IMG/VR virus record: IMGVR_UViG_3300009181_000337
Location: 1-23,992 of that record
DNA from: a virus
Length of the DNA: 23,992 nt
Strand: one strand, 5' to 3'
Positions within the stretch are counted from its first letter, which is position 1. Each line of letters begins with the position of its first letter. The position numbers and the translations under genes were made by a program. The notes beneath the pieces were generated by a model. The model was not told where the DNA came from, made no database searches, and saw nothing but the letters and a program-made list of their open reading frames with translations. This document shows positions 17,701 to 23,992 of the stretch, one piece after another.

Positions 17701-18023
17701 TTGATAGAGTTAATGTTCGTAGATTGTTAATCGCACTCAAGAAGTTTATTGCTGCAAGTTCAAAATACTTGGTATTCGAACAAAATGTTGCTTCAACTCG
17801 TAACAGATTCTTGAGTATTGTCAATCCATACCTCGAAAGTGTACAACAACGTAGTGGATTGTATGCTTATAAAGTGGTGATGGATGAAACCAACAATACA
17901 CCTGATATTATTGATAATAATCAATTGTATGGTCAAATCTACTTACAACCTGCTAAGACTGCTGAATTCATCATACTTGATTTCAACATTCTTCCTACAG
18001 GTGCTCAATTCCCAGGCGCTTAA
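14787..18023 (+). CDS. 18: Tail sheath protein (gp18-like), enlarged
   Basis: A 1078-residue contractile sheath protein; subunits stack around the tail tube and contract at infection. The N-terminus carries VSPGVFTRENDLS (about 16-28), then GPYTANEYLLEKGFVTVVRV (about 76-95), a sheath hallmark. The conserved C-terminal domain has VWGQKTLQ, LDRVNVRRLLIALKKFIA, NPYLESVQQRSGLY and AEFIILDFNI near the end. T4 gp18 is about 660 residues. The extra ~400 lie in the middle (~110-700), a Ser/Gly/Thr-rich beta-type region that should project outward. It is a single intact frame with a strong Shine-Dalgarno and an intrinsic terminator just after it. Codon use looks less AT-biased than in neighbouring genes, fitting high expression. 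Confidence 0.93.
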   Translation: MPITEGGRFSPENRIVSPGVFTRENDLSGVAQGVADIGAVVVAPFPKGPGFSPMLLTNSSDLQNIFGIPDGTYYGPYTANEYLLEKGFVTVVRVGALTGYNQKHPLVIYAQSGRWERLGSAGAIDSEYSFVLPSGSISDGYAAGIVINSTSGAYTGIGSGNITFVQPDFEFTLQTGAGDTSDYSSASIASNSGSLLFNNQAVSFKTNSDSTFDANIEWEGTGETTTFAQLLTKGTTVTGSFVDTELPLFAFGIDPFDTDAVLISGSFTVDNQSGCTLPIFRIHGILSGAFGKYDGTFNADPVIGVDNCGNFISSSAKLLAVLADTQAGGIDTNLNAPGFSGSTVSTSGVLNADSSSISQNYTLNLVSTGDGEWGSYEFSLSKATNKYITNVFGTNATAGNPATQVQGQKIEAAYLHSIFEDSIAEVAANPDRWSVAVAAPIDVEGPFSSGAIEPLIFTDKYSLAPTTGDSAYSLTHAITPWIVSQAVAGVNNQSHRFELFKVHTLSDGTNTNTAYKIEISNVKLAGTVAGTNWGTFTLAVRAFSDTENRPVYLEQFQNLTLDPTSPNFISRKIGDRYNYITSAGKILEFGTYNNLSKYIRIEASTINYPTSAIPYGFEPYIVPFGGSVTDGITPTVKYTKASTWTNGPGRYASGLVFGETLSVDSELSGLYPTSNDGAFIYNDNLQYFDAIPAGASIGQNTGFYLDIDYTTSNVGTSVFISSSNNGAANAIPAIYDAANEATYVKMRKFILGFQGGFDGQSPAIPINIGSDIIAGNTQGLNCATSTTAGSVAYNQCLGALSNADEFDINLLVTPGIFHSLHSYVAQLGINLCEQRGDCFYIMDNIVFPNTTQPVDMITAAINDVSTIDSNYVATYYPWIKVLDTNINQIVNLPPSVLMPSIYASNDAASAEWFAPAGLNRGGIPQATGVLDKLTIGDRDNLYEGRVNPIASFPGQGICVWGQKTLQIKHSALDRVNVRRLLIALKKFIAASSKYLVFEQNVASTRNRFLSIVNPYLESVQQRSGLYAYKVVMDETNNTPDIIDNNQLYGQIYLQPAKTAEFIILDFNILPTGAQFPGA

Positions 18024-18042
18024 TAGTTAGTATATAAAATCG

Positions 18043-18080
18043 AAAACCCCTTGATGTAAAAGTCGAGGGGTTTTTCTTTT
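18043..18080 (+). terminator. Intrinsic terminator after the tail sheath gene
   Basis: AAAACCCCTTGA pairs with TCGAGGGGTTTT across an eight-base loop. All 12 positions can pair, one as G-U. The stem is followed by a T-rich run to 18080. It lies 20 bases after the sheath stop and is the only clear intrinsic terminator in the window. It separates the sheath transcript from the packaging-side genes. Confidence 0.88.
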
Positions 18081-18130
18081 AAATTATAATAAAATTTTAA
18101 TATAATTTATAGATAATTATTAGTAAAGTT

Positions 18131-18880
18131 ATGAAAAAAGCATCAGGAAAATCTAATTTAAGTATTATTAAAGACTATGTTGATGGAAATAGACCATTTA
18201 CCCAAGTATCTTTTTCAGGAGCAGATGAGTTAGTTAACCGAAAAGAAGGAGAGGAATGGGAGGATTCTCAAGGCAAAAAATGGAAAAAACAACATGGAAA
18301 AAAAGTAAATATTAACAACATAAAAACCACAATTTTAGATGCTACCAAAGATATGCATGTATGTAAAATATGCGGCACTGATACTAGGTTTAGTTCAAAA
18401 ATCATGGCACGTTATGATAATCAAGTGATATTTAAAACTGGCAAATGTTACGATTGTTTTGTTGAATTTGAAACTTCATTAAAAATGAAGGGGTTATATC
18501 AGACTTTTTTAAGACATAGAGATTTATCAAATTTAAAGGGTTATTTAATTGATTTTAAGGCAAAATTAAAAGATACAATAGACTGGTGTAATTCCTCTAG
18601 TGCTAAAAAAATAGAAAGTTTTGAAGAATTGGGACCAGAGAGTGTTGGTTTACAAGTCGAATACGATAATACTGATAGAATTGATGTTATTAAAAATGAT
18701 GCTTTAAAAGATTTAAAACTTGTAAATGATAGATTAAAAGATATAAAAAATGAATTACCGAAATTGAAGTTGGATATTAAATCTGTTAAAGAAATTGAAA
18801 AACGATTAATTAATAAGTATAAAAACGGCAGAACTAATATGTTTACAGGTGTTAGGTTGGTAAATATTACCAATAAATAA
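18131..18880 (+). CDS. Unknown protein with zinc ribbon and C-terminal coiled coil
   Basis: A 249-residue protein I do not recognise. Residues ~39-51 read KEGEEWEDSQGKKW, an acidic/aromatic/basic motif I have a vague memory of in other phage proteins. A zinc-ribbon-like pair follows: C78-K-I-C81 and C106-Y-D-C109. Residues ~175-235 are Lys/Asp/Glu/Leu-rich with heptad-like spacing, suggesting a coiled coil. It lies between the sheath terminator and the nucleotidyltransferase and terminase genes, likely at the head of that transcript. The position raises the possibility of a packaging accessory protein, but small terminase subunits do not normally carry zinc ribbons, so I make no assignment. 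There is no Shine-Dalgarno before the ATG. Confidence 0.65.
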   Translation: MKKASGKSNLSIIKDYVDGNRPFTQVSFSGADELVNRKEGEEWEDSQGKKWKKQHGKKVNINNIKTTILDATKDMHVCKICGTDTRFSSKIMARYDNQVIFKTGKCYDCFVEFETSLKMKGLYQTFLRHRDLSNLKGYLIDFKAKLKDTIDWCNSSSAKKIESFEELGPESVGLQVEYDNTDRIDVIKNDALKDLKLVNDRLKDIKNELPKLKLDIKSVKEIEKRLINKYKNGRTNMFTGVRLVNITNK

Positions 18881-18890
18881 AGAGAATTTT

Positions 18891-18904
18891 ACTATTTATT
18901 ATAT
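18891..18904 (+). promoter_or_regulatory. Recurrent ACTATTTATTATAT element abutting the start codon
   Basis: The 14-base element ends immediately before the ATG at 18905. With this spacing a -10 role for the same gene would imply a leaderless transcript or a transcript starting inside the gene. A role in translation initiation, or processing, is therefore equally possible. Confidence 0.3.
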
Positions 18905-20758
18905 ATGAATAAATTATCAGAATATCTTTTTAATGAAATATACCCTGTTATTTCGGAAAAATTGACACTATTGTTTGAGGGTGGTAATGTATTTGATGAC
19001 ACTATTTCAATAAAAAAAGAATATATATCAAATACATTGAATGCTTTTAAAATAGAATTCAGTAAATATTTTCCATCTATATTAGAAGGATATAGAACAT
19101 TAGGTAGTGTTGGAAAGAAAAATCTTTCAGGTGATATAGATTTGGCAATAAGTTCAAAAACACTTTTTAATGATGATGGTACTCCAAAATTAAATGAACT
19201 TAATATCGATGAAAAACAATATAAAGATGTATTTGATAAATATAAAAGTAAATCACGAAGTGCTACGGAAGAAATGTTAATGCTTCGATCAGTTTTATTT
19301 TTTATAGCCAAGAGAATAAATGAATACTCAAAAGATTTAACCGTAGATGATAAAGGAAGTAGTGCAGGTACATTATTTTGTAAATTTCCACAGTTTGATG
19401 ATAAAGGTAAAAAAACAAATGATTTTGTTCAAATAGATTTAAATTTTGGAAATTTGGATTGGTTGACATTTTCATATTATTCAGATGTATATAAAGATAA
19501 TGTAAAAGGTTTACATAGAACACAATTAATGTTATCTTTATTTTCAGATGCTGGTTATATATTTAGTCATAATTATGGAGTTAAAAACAAAGAAACTGGT
19601 CAGATAGTTGCTACAAATCCAAACGAAGCTATTTCTTTATTGAATAAAATTTATGGATTTTCTATCAATACCGATATATTAAGTAATTATTTTAAATTAC
19701 AAGAATTTTTAAAAAATAATCTTGATATCGCAAAATATAATAGCATTATTGATAAATATATAAAAATTTTAGATTCTACAAGAGCCGATATCCCAATTGA
19801 TTTACAAGATTACTGGATTGCTAATAAAGAAAGATTAGCCTTAAAGGGTAAATTTTTGCCAGACGATTCTAATTTAATTAAATACCAAAAATTAAATGAA
19901 TCAGGAGCTGCTGGTGCTTCTAGAATACCGAGATCTGCGGTAGAACCTACATTCAAATCTTATATTGAAAAAGTATTAAAAAAATTCCCAGCATTCAAGG
20001 GTGCTAAAATATCAGGGTCTTATAACACGGTTGTAAAATCAGATCACGGTGATATAGATTTAATAATTCATATAGACAGAACTGATATTAGTATAAAAGA
20101 ATTAAAAGAAATGTTTAGAAATCATATAAATTCTCTTCCTGATAGTGTATCTGTGCCATTTTCTTCTGGTAAATATGTTGGAAAAAAATCAATGATTGCT
20201 GGTGAAATAGTTATAGTTAATTTCCCAATAGAAGGTTTGTCTGGATTAACAGTTCAAATTGATAATATAATTACGACATCTGAGACGGAAAGTGAATATA
20301 GAAAAACTTTTTTAGATATGCCTGCCGAAAAACAAGGTTTATTAATAGGTCTTGCTAAAGCAATATTATTGGAAGAAGATGTTAAAGATGTATTTAAACG
20401 ACTTGGTATTACAAATATTCCTGATTTAAAAGAAAATCAAGAATACGAATTTAATCTATCAACACAAGGATTATCTTTACGTATAGTAACCTTAGATTCA
20501 AATTTCAAACAATTAGATAGAAAAGAAATATGGTCTTCGTTTAATTGGAATGATTCTAAAAAATTATTTAAAAATTTTAATATTGATGGGTCATTTGAAG
20601 ATATGTTAAAAGATTTCAAATCAAAATTAAAAAATCCTAGATCTTTAAATAGAATTAAGGGACTTTTTAAATCAATGGTACATGTTACTTCCGGTGAAAT
20701 TGGCACCCCAAAAGGTGACAATAAATTAAAAGCCATAGAGATGGTTAATTCGTTATAA
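18905..20758 (+). CDS. Tandem nucleotidyltransferase-fold protein
   Basis: A 617-residue protein with two DNA-polymerase-beta-type nucleotidyltransferase sites. Site 1: LGSVGKKNLSGDIDLAIS, with G67-S68, D77 and D79, and a third carboxylate in VQIDLNFGN (D178). Site 2: ISGSYNTVV...HGDIDLIIHID, with G371-S372, D383 and D385, and VQIDNI (D453). Both triads look complete. The first domain, with its downstream TFSYYSD...KGLHRTQL, resembles a nucleotidyltransferase-like family I recall from phages. The substrate is unknown: transfer of a nucleotide to RNA, protein or a small molecule are all open. The gene sits 24 bases after the zinc-ribbon gene and 6 bases before the terminase, so it is probably co-expressed with packaging genes. 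No toxin or antitoxin partner is obvious. Confidence 0.75.
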   Translation: MNKLSEYLFNEIYPVISEKLTLLFEGGNVFDDTISIKKEYISNTLNAFKIEFSKYFPSILEGYRTLGSVGKKNLSGDIDLAISSKTLFNDDGTPKLNELNIDEKQYKDVFDKYKSKSRSATEEMLMLRSVLFFIAKRINEYSKDLTVDDKGSSAGTLFCKFPQFDDKGKKTNDFVQIDLNFGNLDWLTFSYYSDVYKDNVKGLHRTQLMLSLFSDAGYIFSHNYGVKNKETGQIVATNPNEAISLLNKIYGFSINTDILSNYFKLQEFLKNNLDIAKYNSIIDKYIKILDSTRADIPIDLQDYWIANKERLALKGKFLPDDSNLIKYQKLNESGAAGASRIPRSAVEPTFKSYIEKVLKKFPAFKGAKISGSYNTVVKSDHGDIDLIIHIDRTDISIKELKEMFRNHINSLPDSVSVPFSSGKYVGKKSMIAGEIVIVNFPIEGLSGLTVQIDNIITTSETESEYRKTFLDMPAEKQGLLIGLAKAILLEEDVKDVFKRLGITNIPDLKENQEYEFNLSTQGLSLRIVTLDSNFKQLDRKEIWSSFNWNDSKKLFKNFNIDGSFEDMLKDFKSKLKNPRSLNRIKGLFKSMVHVTSGEIGTPKGDNKLKAIEMVNSL

Positions 20759-20764
20759 AAATTC

Positions 20765-22369
20765 ATGGCACAGGAAAATAAAAATATCAGAGAAGTTATA
20801 AAAGAAGAATACAAGAAATGTTTCTTGAATCCAATGTATTTTATGAAAAAATATGTTAAGATTCAACATCAAACAAGAGGAATAATTCCCTTTGAATTGT
20901 ATGAATTTCAAGAACATACATTAGATGATTTTATTAAAAACGATAGAAATATTGTTTTAAAATCAAGACAGATGGGTATTAGTACATTGGTATCCGCATA
21001 TTCTTTATGGACAATGATATTTAATCCCGGCAAAAACGTATTAATTTTATCCACAGTTCAAAATACATCTAAAGAAATTGTTTCCAAAATTCGTTTGGCA
21101 AATAATAATCTTCCTAGTTGGTTAAAAGTTCCTACAGTAGAAGACAATAGATTATCATTGAAATTGAAGAATGAATCAAGAGTATTAGCCGCATCTTCTG
21201 CGGCAGATAGTTCTCGTGGTTTCAGTTCCTATCTATTGGTAATGGATGAATGTGCATTTATCGAAAATGCTGAAGAAGTTTGGACATCGGCTCAACAAAC
21301 CATGGCAACTGGCGGTAGAGCTGTTTTACTTTCTACTCCAAATGGTGTCGGTAATTTTTTTCATAAGATGTGGGTTGATGCGGAAGCCAAAAAAAATAGT
21401 TTCAAAACAATTAATTTAAGATGGAGTTTACATCCAGAAAGAAATCAAATATGGCGTGACAGACAGACCGCAGAGTTAGGTGTCAAACGTGCAGCCCAAG
21501 AATGTGATTGTGAGTTTTTATCATCTGGTAATACAGTTATTGAACAGAATTTAATAGAAGAATATAAAAAGTTAACAATGGAGCCAATTGAAACTAGGGG
21601 AAGTGACCATAGTTTTTGGATATGGGAAAGACCTGATTATAGTAAAAATTATCTAATAAGTGCCGACGTAGCCAGAGGTGACGGTAATGATTATAGTGCT
21701 TTTCAAGTAATTGAACCCGAATCTTTAACTCAAGTAGCTGAATTTAAGGGTGCAATTGGGACAAAAGAATTTGGTAATATGTTGGTTTCCGTGGCTACTG
21801 AATATAACAATGCATTATTAATTGTTGAAAATGCTTCATATGGATGGGCGGTATTACAACAAATAATAGACAGAAATTATGTTAATTTGTTTTATAGTAG
21901 CACCGACATGCAATATGTTGATGTAGAACAACAAATGACTAATAAGTTAAATCATCAAGATAAAAATTTGGTGCCAGGTTTTACCAATAGCACCAAAACC
22001 AGACCATTGACTATAGCTAAAATGGACACTTTAATGCGTGAAAAAGGTGTTACTATAAGGTCCAATAGATTTTTAGATGAATTGAGTGTTTTTATATGGA
22101 ATAATGGTAAAGCAGAGGCAATGCGTAGTTATAACGATGATTTAATTATAAGTATGTGTATAGGATTATGGACACGAGACACTGCTATTAGATTAAGATT
22201 ACAAACTATGGATGTTAATAGAGTATTATTAACAGGAATTAAAAAAACTGGTGATATTAAAGGTGAAACTATGGCCGATATAAATCATAGAGATAAAGCC
22301 GCAAAATCATGGACATTTGATACATCCAAAACAAATGCTAAAAAGGAGAATTTAAACTGGTTATTATAA
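20765..22369 (+). CDS. 17: Terminase large subunit (gp17-like)
   Basis: A 534-residue packaging motor and nuclease. ATPase motifs: a P-loop-like KSRQMGIST (66-74), Walker B LLVMDE (157-162, D161/E162) and the coupling motif LSTPNG (189-194). The RNase H-like nuclease domain has SADVARGDGNDYS (D301), IVENASYG (E355) and YNDDLI (D458/D459). Relative to T4's SRQLGKTT, the P-loop lysine position is isoleucine; I believe related phage terminases share this. It should pump DNA through the portal encoded just downstream and cut concatemers. The start is six bases after the upstream stop, with no Shine-Dalgarno, implying translational coupling. It is somewhat shorter than T4 gp17 (610 residues). A small terminase gene was not identified in the window. 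Confidence 0.95.
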   Translation: MAQENKNIREVIKEEYKKCFLNPMYFMKKYVKIQHQTRGIIPFELYEFQEHTLDDFIKNDRNIVLKSRQMGISTLVSAYSLWTMIFNPGKNVLILSTVQNTSKEIVSKIRLANNNLPSWLKVPTVEDNRLSLKLKNESRVLAASSAADSSRGFSSYLLVMDECAFIENAEEVWTSAQQTMATGGRAVLLSTPNGVGNFFHKMWVDAEAKKNSFKTINLRWSLHPERNQIWRDRQTAELGVKRAAQECDCEFLSSGNTVIEQNLIEEYKKLTMEPIETRGSDHSFWIWERPDYSKNYLISADVARGDGNDYSAFQVIEPESLTQVAEFKGAIGTKEFGNMLVSVATEYNNALLIVENASYGWAVLQQIIDRNYVNLFYSSTDMQYVDVEQQMTNKLNHQDKNLVPGFTNSTKTRPLTIAKMDTLMREKGVTIRSNRFLDELSVFIWNNGKAEAMRSYNDDLIISMCIGLWTRDTAIRLRLQTMDVNRVLLTGIKKTGDIKGETMADINHRDKAAKSWTFDTSKTNAKKENLNWLL

Positions 22370-22379
22370 TATTCTAACC

Positions 22380-22395
22380 ACTATTTATTAATATT
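22380..22395 (+). promoter_or_regulatory. Recurrent ACTATTTATTAATATT element upstream of the portal gene
   Basis: The element lies between the terminase stop and the portal ATG and shares ACTATTTATTA with the one before the nucleotidyltransferase gene. It ends five bases before the ATG. It is a candidate promoter or initiation element; no Shine-Dalgarno is present. Confidence 0.3.
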
Positions 22396-22400
22396 GACAT

Positions 22401-23992
22401 ATGCCATCAGAAGAATTCCAAAATTTAAAACAGAGATCGTTATTTGCTAGACTTAAAAAGTTATTTAGCACAGATGTTATCGTAAGAAATATCGGTGGAA
22501 AACAATTAAAAGTTGTTGACACCGATGAAGCAATGTATGCTACAGACAGAAATACATTGCGTGATAGATTCAATAGAATAAGAACATCAGCATTTAATCA
22601 ATATAGTAGAGACTTTTCACTTAGTTACCAAGCTTCTAGAATTGAATTGTTTCGCGATTATGATACTATGGACATGGATCCCATCATAAGTTCCGCATTA
22701 GACATATATGCTGATGAATGTATCACTAAAAATGAATTAGGAGCTATATTGACTGTTCACTCCGAGAATGACAATATCAAACAAATTCTTGAAAATTTGT
22801 TTTATGATATATTAAATATTGAATTTAATATGTGGTCATGGACTAGAAACTTGGTCAAATATGGCGATTTCTATTTAAAATTACATATATCTCCAGAATT
22901 CGGTATTTACATGGTTGAACCAATGAGTGCTTATAATGTTACTAGAATTGAAAATAGTAATTTAGATAATAAAGCATATGTAAAATTTCAAATTAATTTA
23001 CCAGAAGGTGGTAAGATAGAAAATGTGGAAAATTATCAAATGGCTCATTTTAGATTATTGAGTGATAGTAATTTCCTCCCATATGGTAAATCTATGATTG
23101 AAAATGGTAGACGTGTGTGGAAACAATTAAGTTTAATGGAAGACGCCATGTTAATCCATCGTGTTATGCGTGCTCCTGAAAAACGTGTATTTAAAATTGA
23201 TGTAGGTAATTTGCCGCCTCAAGAAATTGATTCCTATATGGAAAAATTAATGGCAAAAATGCAGAAAACTCCTTACATTGATGAAAAAACTGGTGATTAT
23301 AACTTAAAATTTAATCTTCAGAACATGGCTGAAGATTTCTATTTGCCTGTCCGTGGCGGGGATAGTGGAACTAGTATTGAACCTCTCGCGGGTATGGAAT
23401 TTACTGGTATTGATGACATTGAATATCTTAGAAATAAGATGATGGCAGCATTAAAGATTCCAAAAGCATTTTTAACATATGATGCGGATTTAAGTGGTAA
23501 AGCCACTTTGGCACAAGAAGATGTTAGATTTGCCAAGACTATATTAAGAATTCAAAGAATTTTAGTAAGTGAATTACAAAAGATGGCTATTGTACATTTG
23601 TATTCACAAGGATATAAAGACGCATCATTAGTAGATTTCAGTTTGGAATTGACCAATCCTTCCGTTGTATTTGAAAAAGAAAAAATTGCTGCTTGGGGTG
23701 ATAAAGTCGGGGTTGCCAAAGACATGATGGAACAGAAGTTATTTAGTAAGAAATGGATATACGATAACATATTTCATATGTCAAGTGATGATATTTCTGA
23801 AGTTGCTGGTGATATTGTTGAAGATACTAAACAAACGTTTAGATTTAAACAAATTGAAGATGATGGTGTTGACCCAGCAAAACCATTTAATAAGATAAAA
23901 CCAGAAGGTGAAGAAGCGTCTGGTGGCGGCGGAGATGAATCGTCATCAGAATCCTCAAGTGAAGAAGCTCCAGCAGAAACCCCAGCGGAAAC
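22401..23992 (+). CDS. 20: Portal protein (gp20-like), 3' end beyond the window
   Basis: Open from the ATG at 22401 to the window end, with 530 residues visible. The portal is the dodecameric ring at the capsid vertex through which the terminase packages DNA and to which the neck attaches. Diagnostic stretches are RDYDTMDMDPIISSALDIYA, LMEDAMLIHRVMRAPEKRVF, DFYLPVRGGDSGTSIEPL (near residues 314-331), ALKIPKAFLTYDADLSGKAT and LRIQRILVSELQKMAIVHLY. These match the conserved core of T4-like gp20. T4 gp20 is 524 residues, so the end should be close. The last visible 30 residues are a Glu/Ser/Gly/Pro-rich acidic tail (SGGGGDESSSESSSEEAP). It follows the terminase by 31 bases, with no tail-tube gene (gp19) between. 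Confidence 0.93.
   Translation, partial: MPSEEFQNLKQRSLFARLKKLFSTDVIVRNIGGKQLKVVDTDEAMYATDRNTLRDRFNRIRTSAFNQYSRDFSLSYQASRIELFRDYDTMDMDPIISSALDIYADECITKNELGAILTVHSENDNIKQILENLFYDILNIEFNMWSWTRNLVKYGDFYLKLHISPEFGIYMVEPMSAYNVTRIENSNLDNKAYVKFQINLPEGGKIENVENYQMAHFRLLSDSNFLPYGKSMIENGRRVWKQLSLMEDAMLIHRVMRAPEKRVFKIDVGNLPPQEIDSYMEKLMAKMQKTPYIDEKTGDYNLKFNLQNMAEDFYLPVRGGDSGTSIEPLAGMEFTGIDDIEYLRNKMMAALKIPKAFLTYDADLSGKATLAQEDVRFAKTILRIQRILVSELQKMAIVHLYSQGYKDASLVDFSLELTNPSVVFEKEKIAAWGDKVGVAKDMMEQKLFSKKWIYDNIFHMSSDDISEVAGDIVEDTKQTFRFKQIEDDGVDPAKPFNKIKPEGEEASGGGGDESSSESSSEEAPAETPAE

Noticed and set aside
18905-20758. A toxin of a toxin-antitoxin or abortive infection pair
   Set aside because: The nucleotidyltransferase fold alone does not show this. 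The protein is long, has two sites, lacks an adjacent antitoxin-like gene and lies inside the packaging cluster.
18541-20814. Several antisense frames opposite the zinc-ribbon, nucleotidyltransferase and terminase genes
   Set aside because: All are contained in or overlap genes with recognisable motifs on the plus strand and have compositions typical of reverse-complement shadows.
1-23992. tRNA or other structured RNA genes
   Set aside because: The gaps between genes are short and AT-rich. I found no cloverleaf-like segment and only one strong hairpin, which is the terminator at 18043-18080.

Overview
The window is about 24 kb of an AT-rich genome from a T4-like contractile-tailed phage (Caudoviricetes). 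It carries the large terminase (gp17-like), the portal (gp20-like, running off the right edge), the tail sheath (gp18-like) and the Mre11/Rad50-type recombination proteins (gp47/gp46-like). It also has a zinc-ribbon/TOPRIM primase and a set of long, Asn/Ser/Tyr-rich virion proteins. The host cannot be read directly. Most genes lack a recognisable Shine-Dalgarno sequence, as is common in Bacteroidota and their phages, but this is weak evidence. No tRNA, CRISPR array, integrase or insertion sequence was seen, and no gap between genes exceeds 300 bases.

Layout. (1) Bases 1-7320, plus strand: five structural or adhesin-like genes. These are a 5'-truncated virion protein, a multidomain protein with a PKD-like fold, proline linker and beta-sandwich, a 1197-residue protein with an FG-GAP-like propeller and an EF-hand/dockerin-like insert, and two small paralogous repeat proteins. 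(2) 7317-7718, minus strand: a lone GIY-YIG nuclease, converging on the repeat proteins and diverging from the next operon. (3) 7789-12067: primase, then a gp47-like metallophosphoesterase that overlaps it by 4 bases, then a chimeric protein carrying the end of gp47 fused to gp46. (4) 12091-18023: a long fibre- or baseplate-type protein and a very large tail sheath, closed by the only clear intrinsic terminator. (5) 18131-23992: a zinc-ribbon protein of unknown role, a protein with two nucleotidyltransferase domains, the large terminase and the portal.

How it fits together: the primase and the Mre11/Rad50 pair serve replication and recombination, the terminase and portal package DNA, and the rest are tail and adsorption parts. 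The most unusual points are: (a) an Mre11-Rad50 gene fusion whose break lies inside the Mre11 half rather than between the two proteins; (b) two complete nucleotidyltransferase active sites in one protein beside the terminase; (c) the FG-GAP-like propeller and dockerin-like modules in virion proteins; (d) the small repeat-protein pair with one versus three copies of a unit; and (e) a recurrent TATTTATTATAT-like element just upstream of several start codons.
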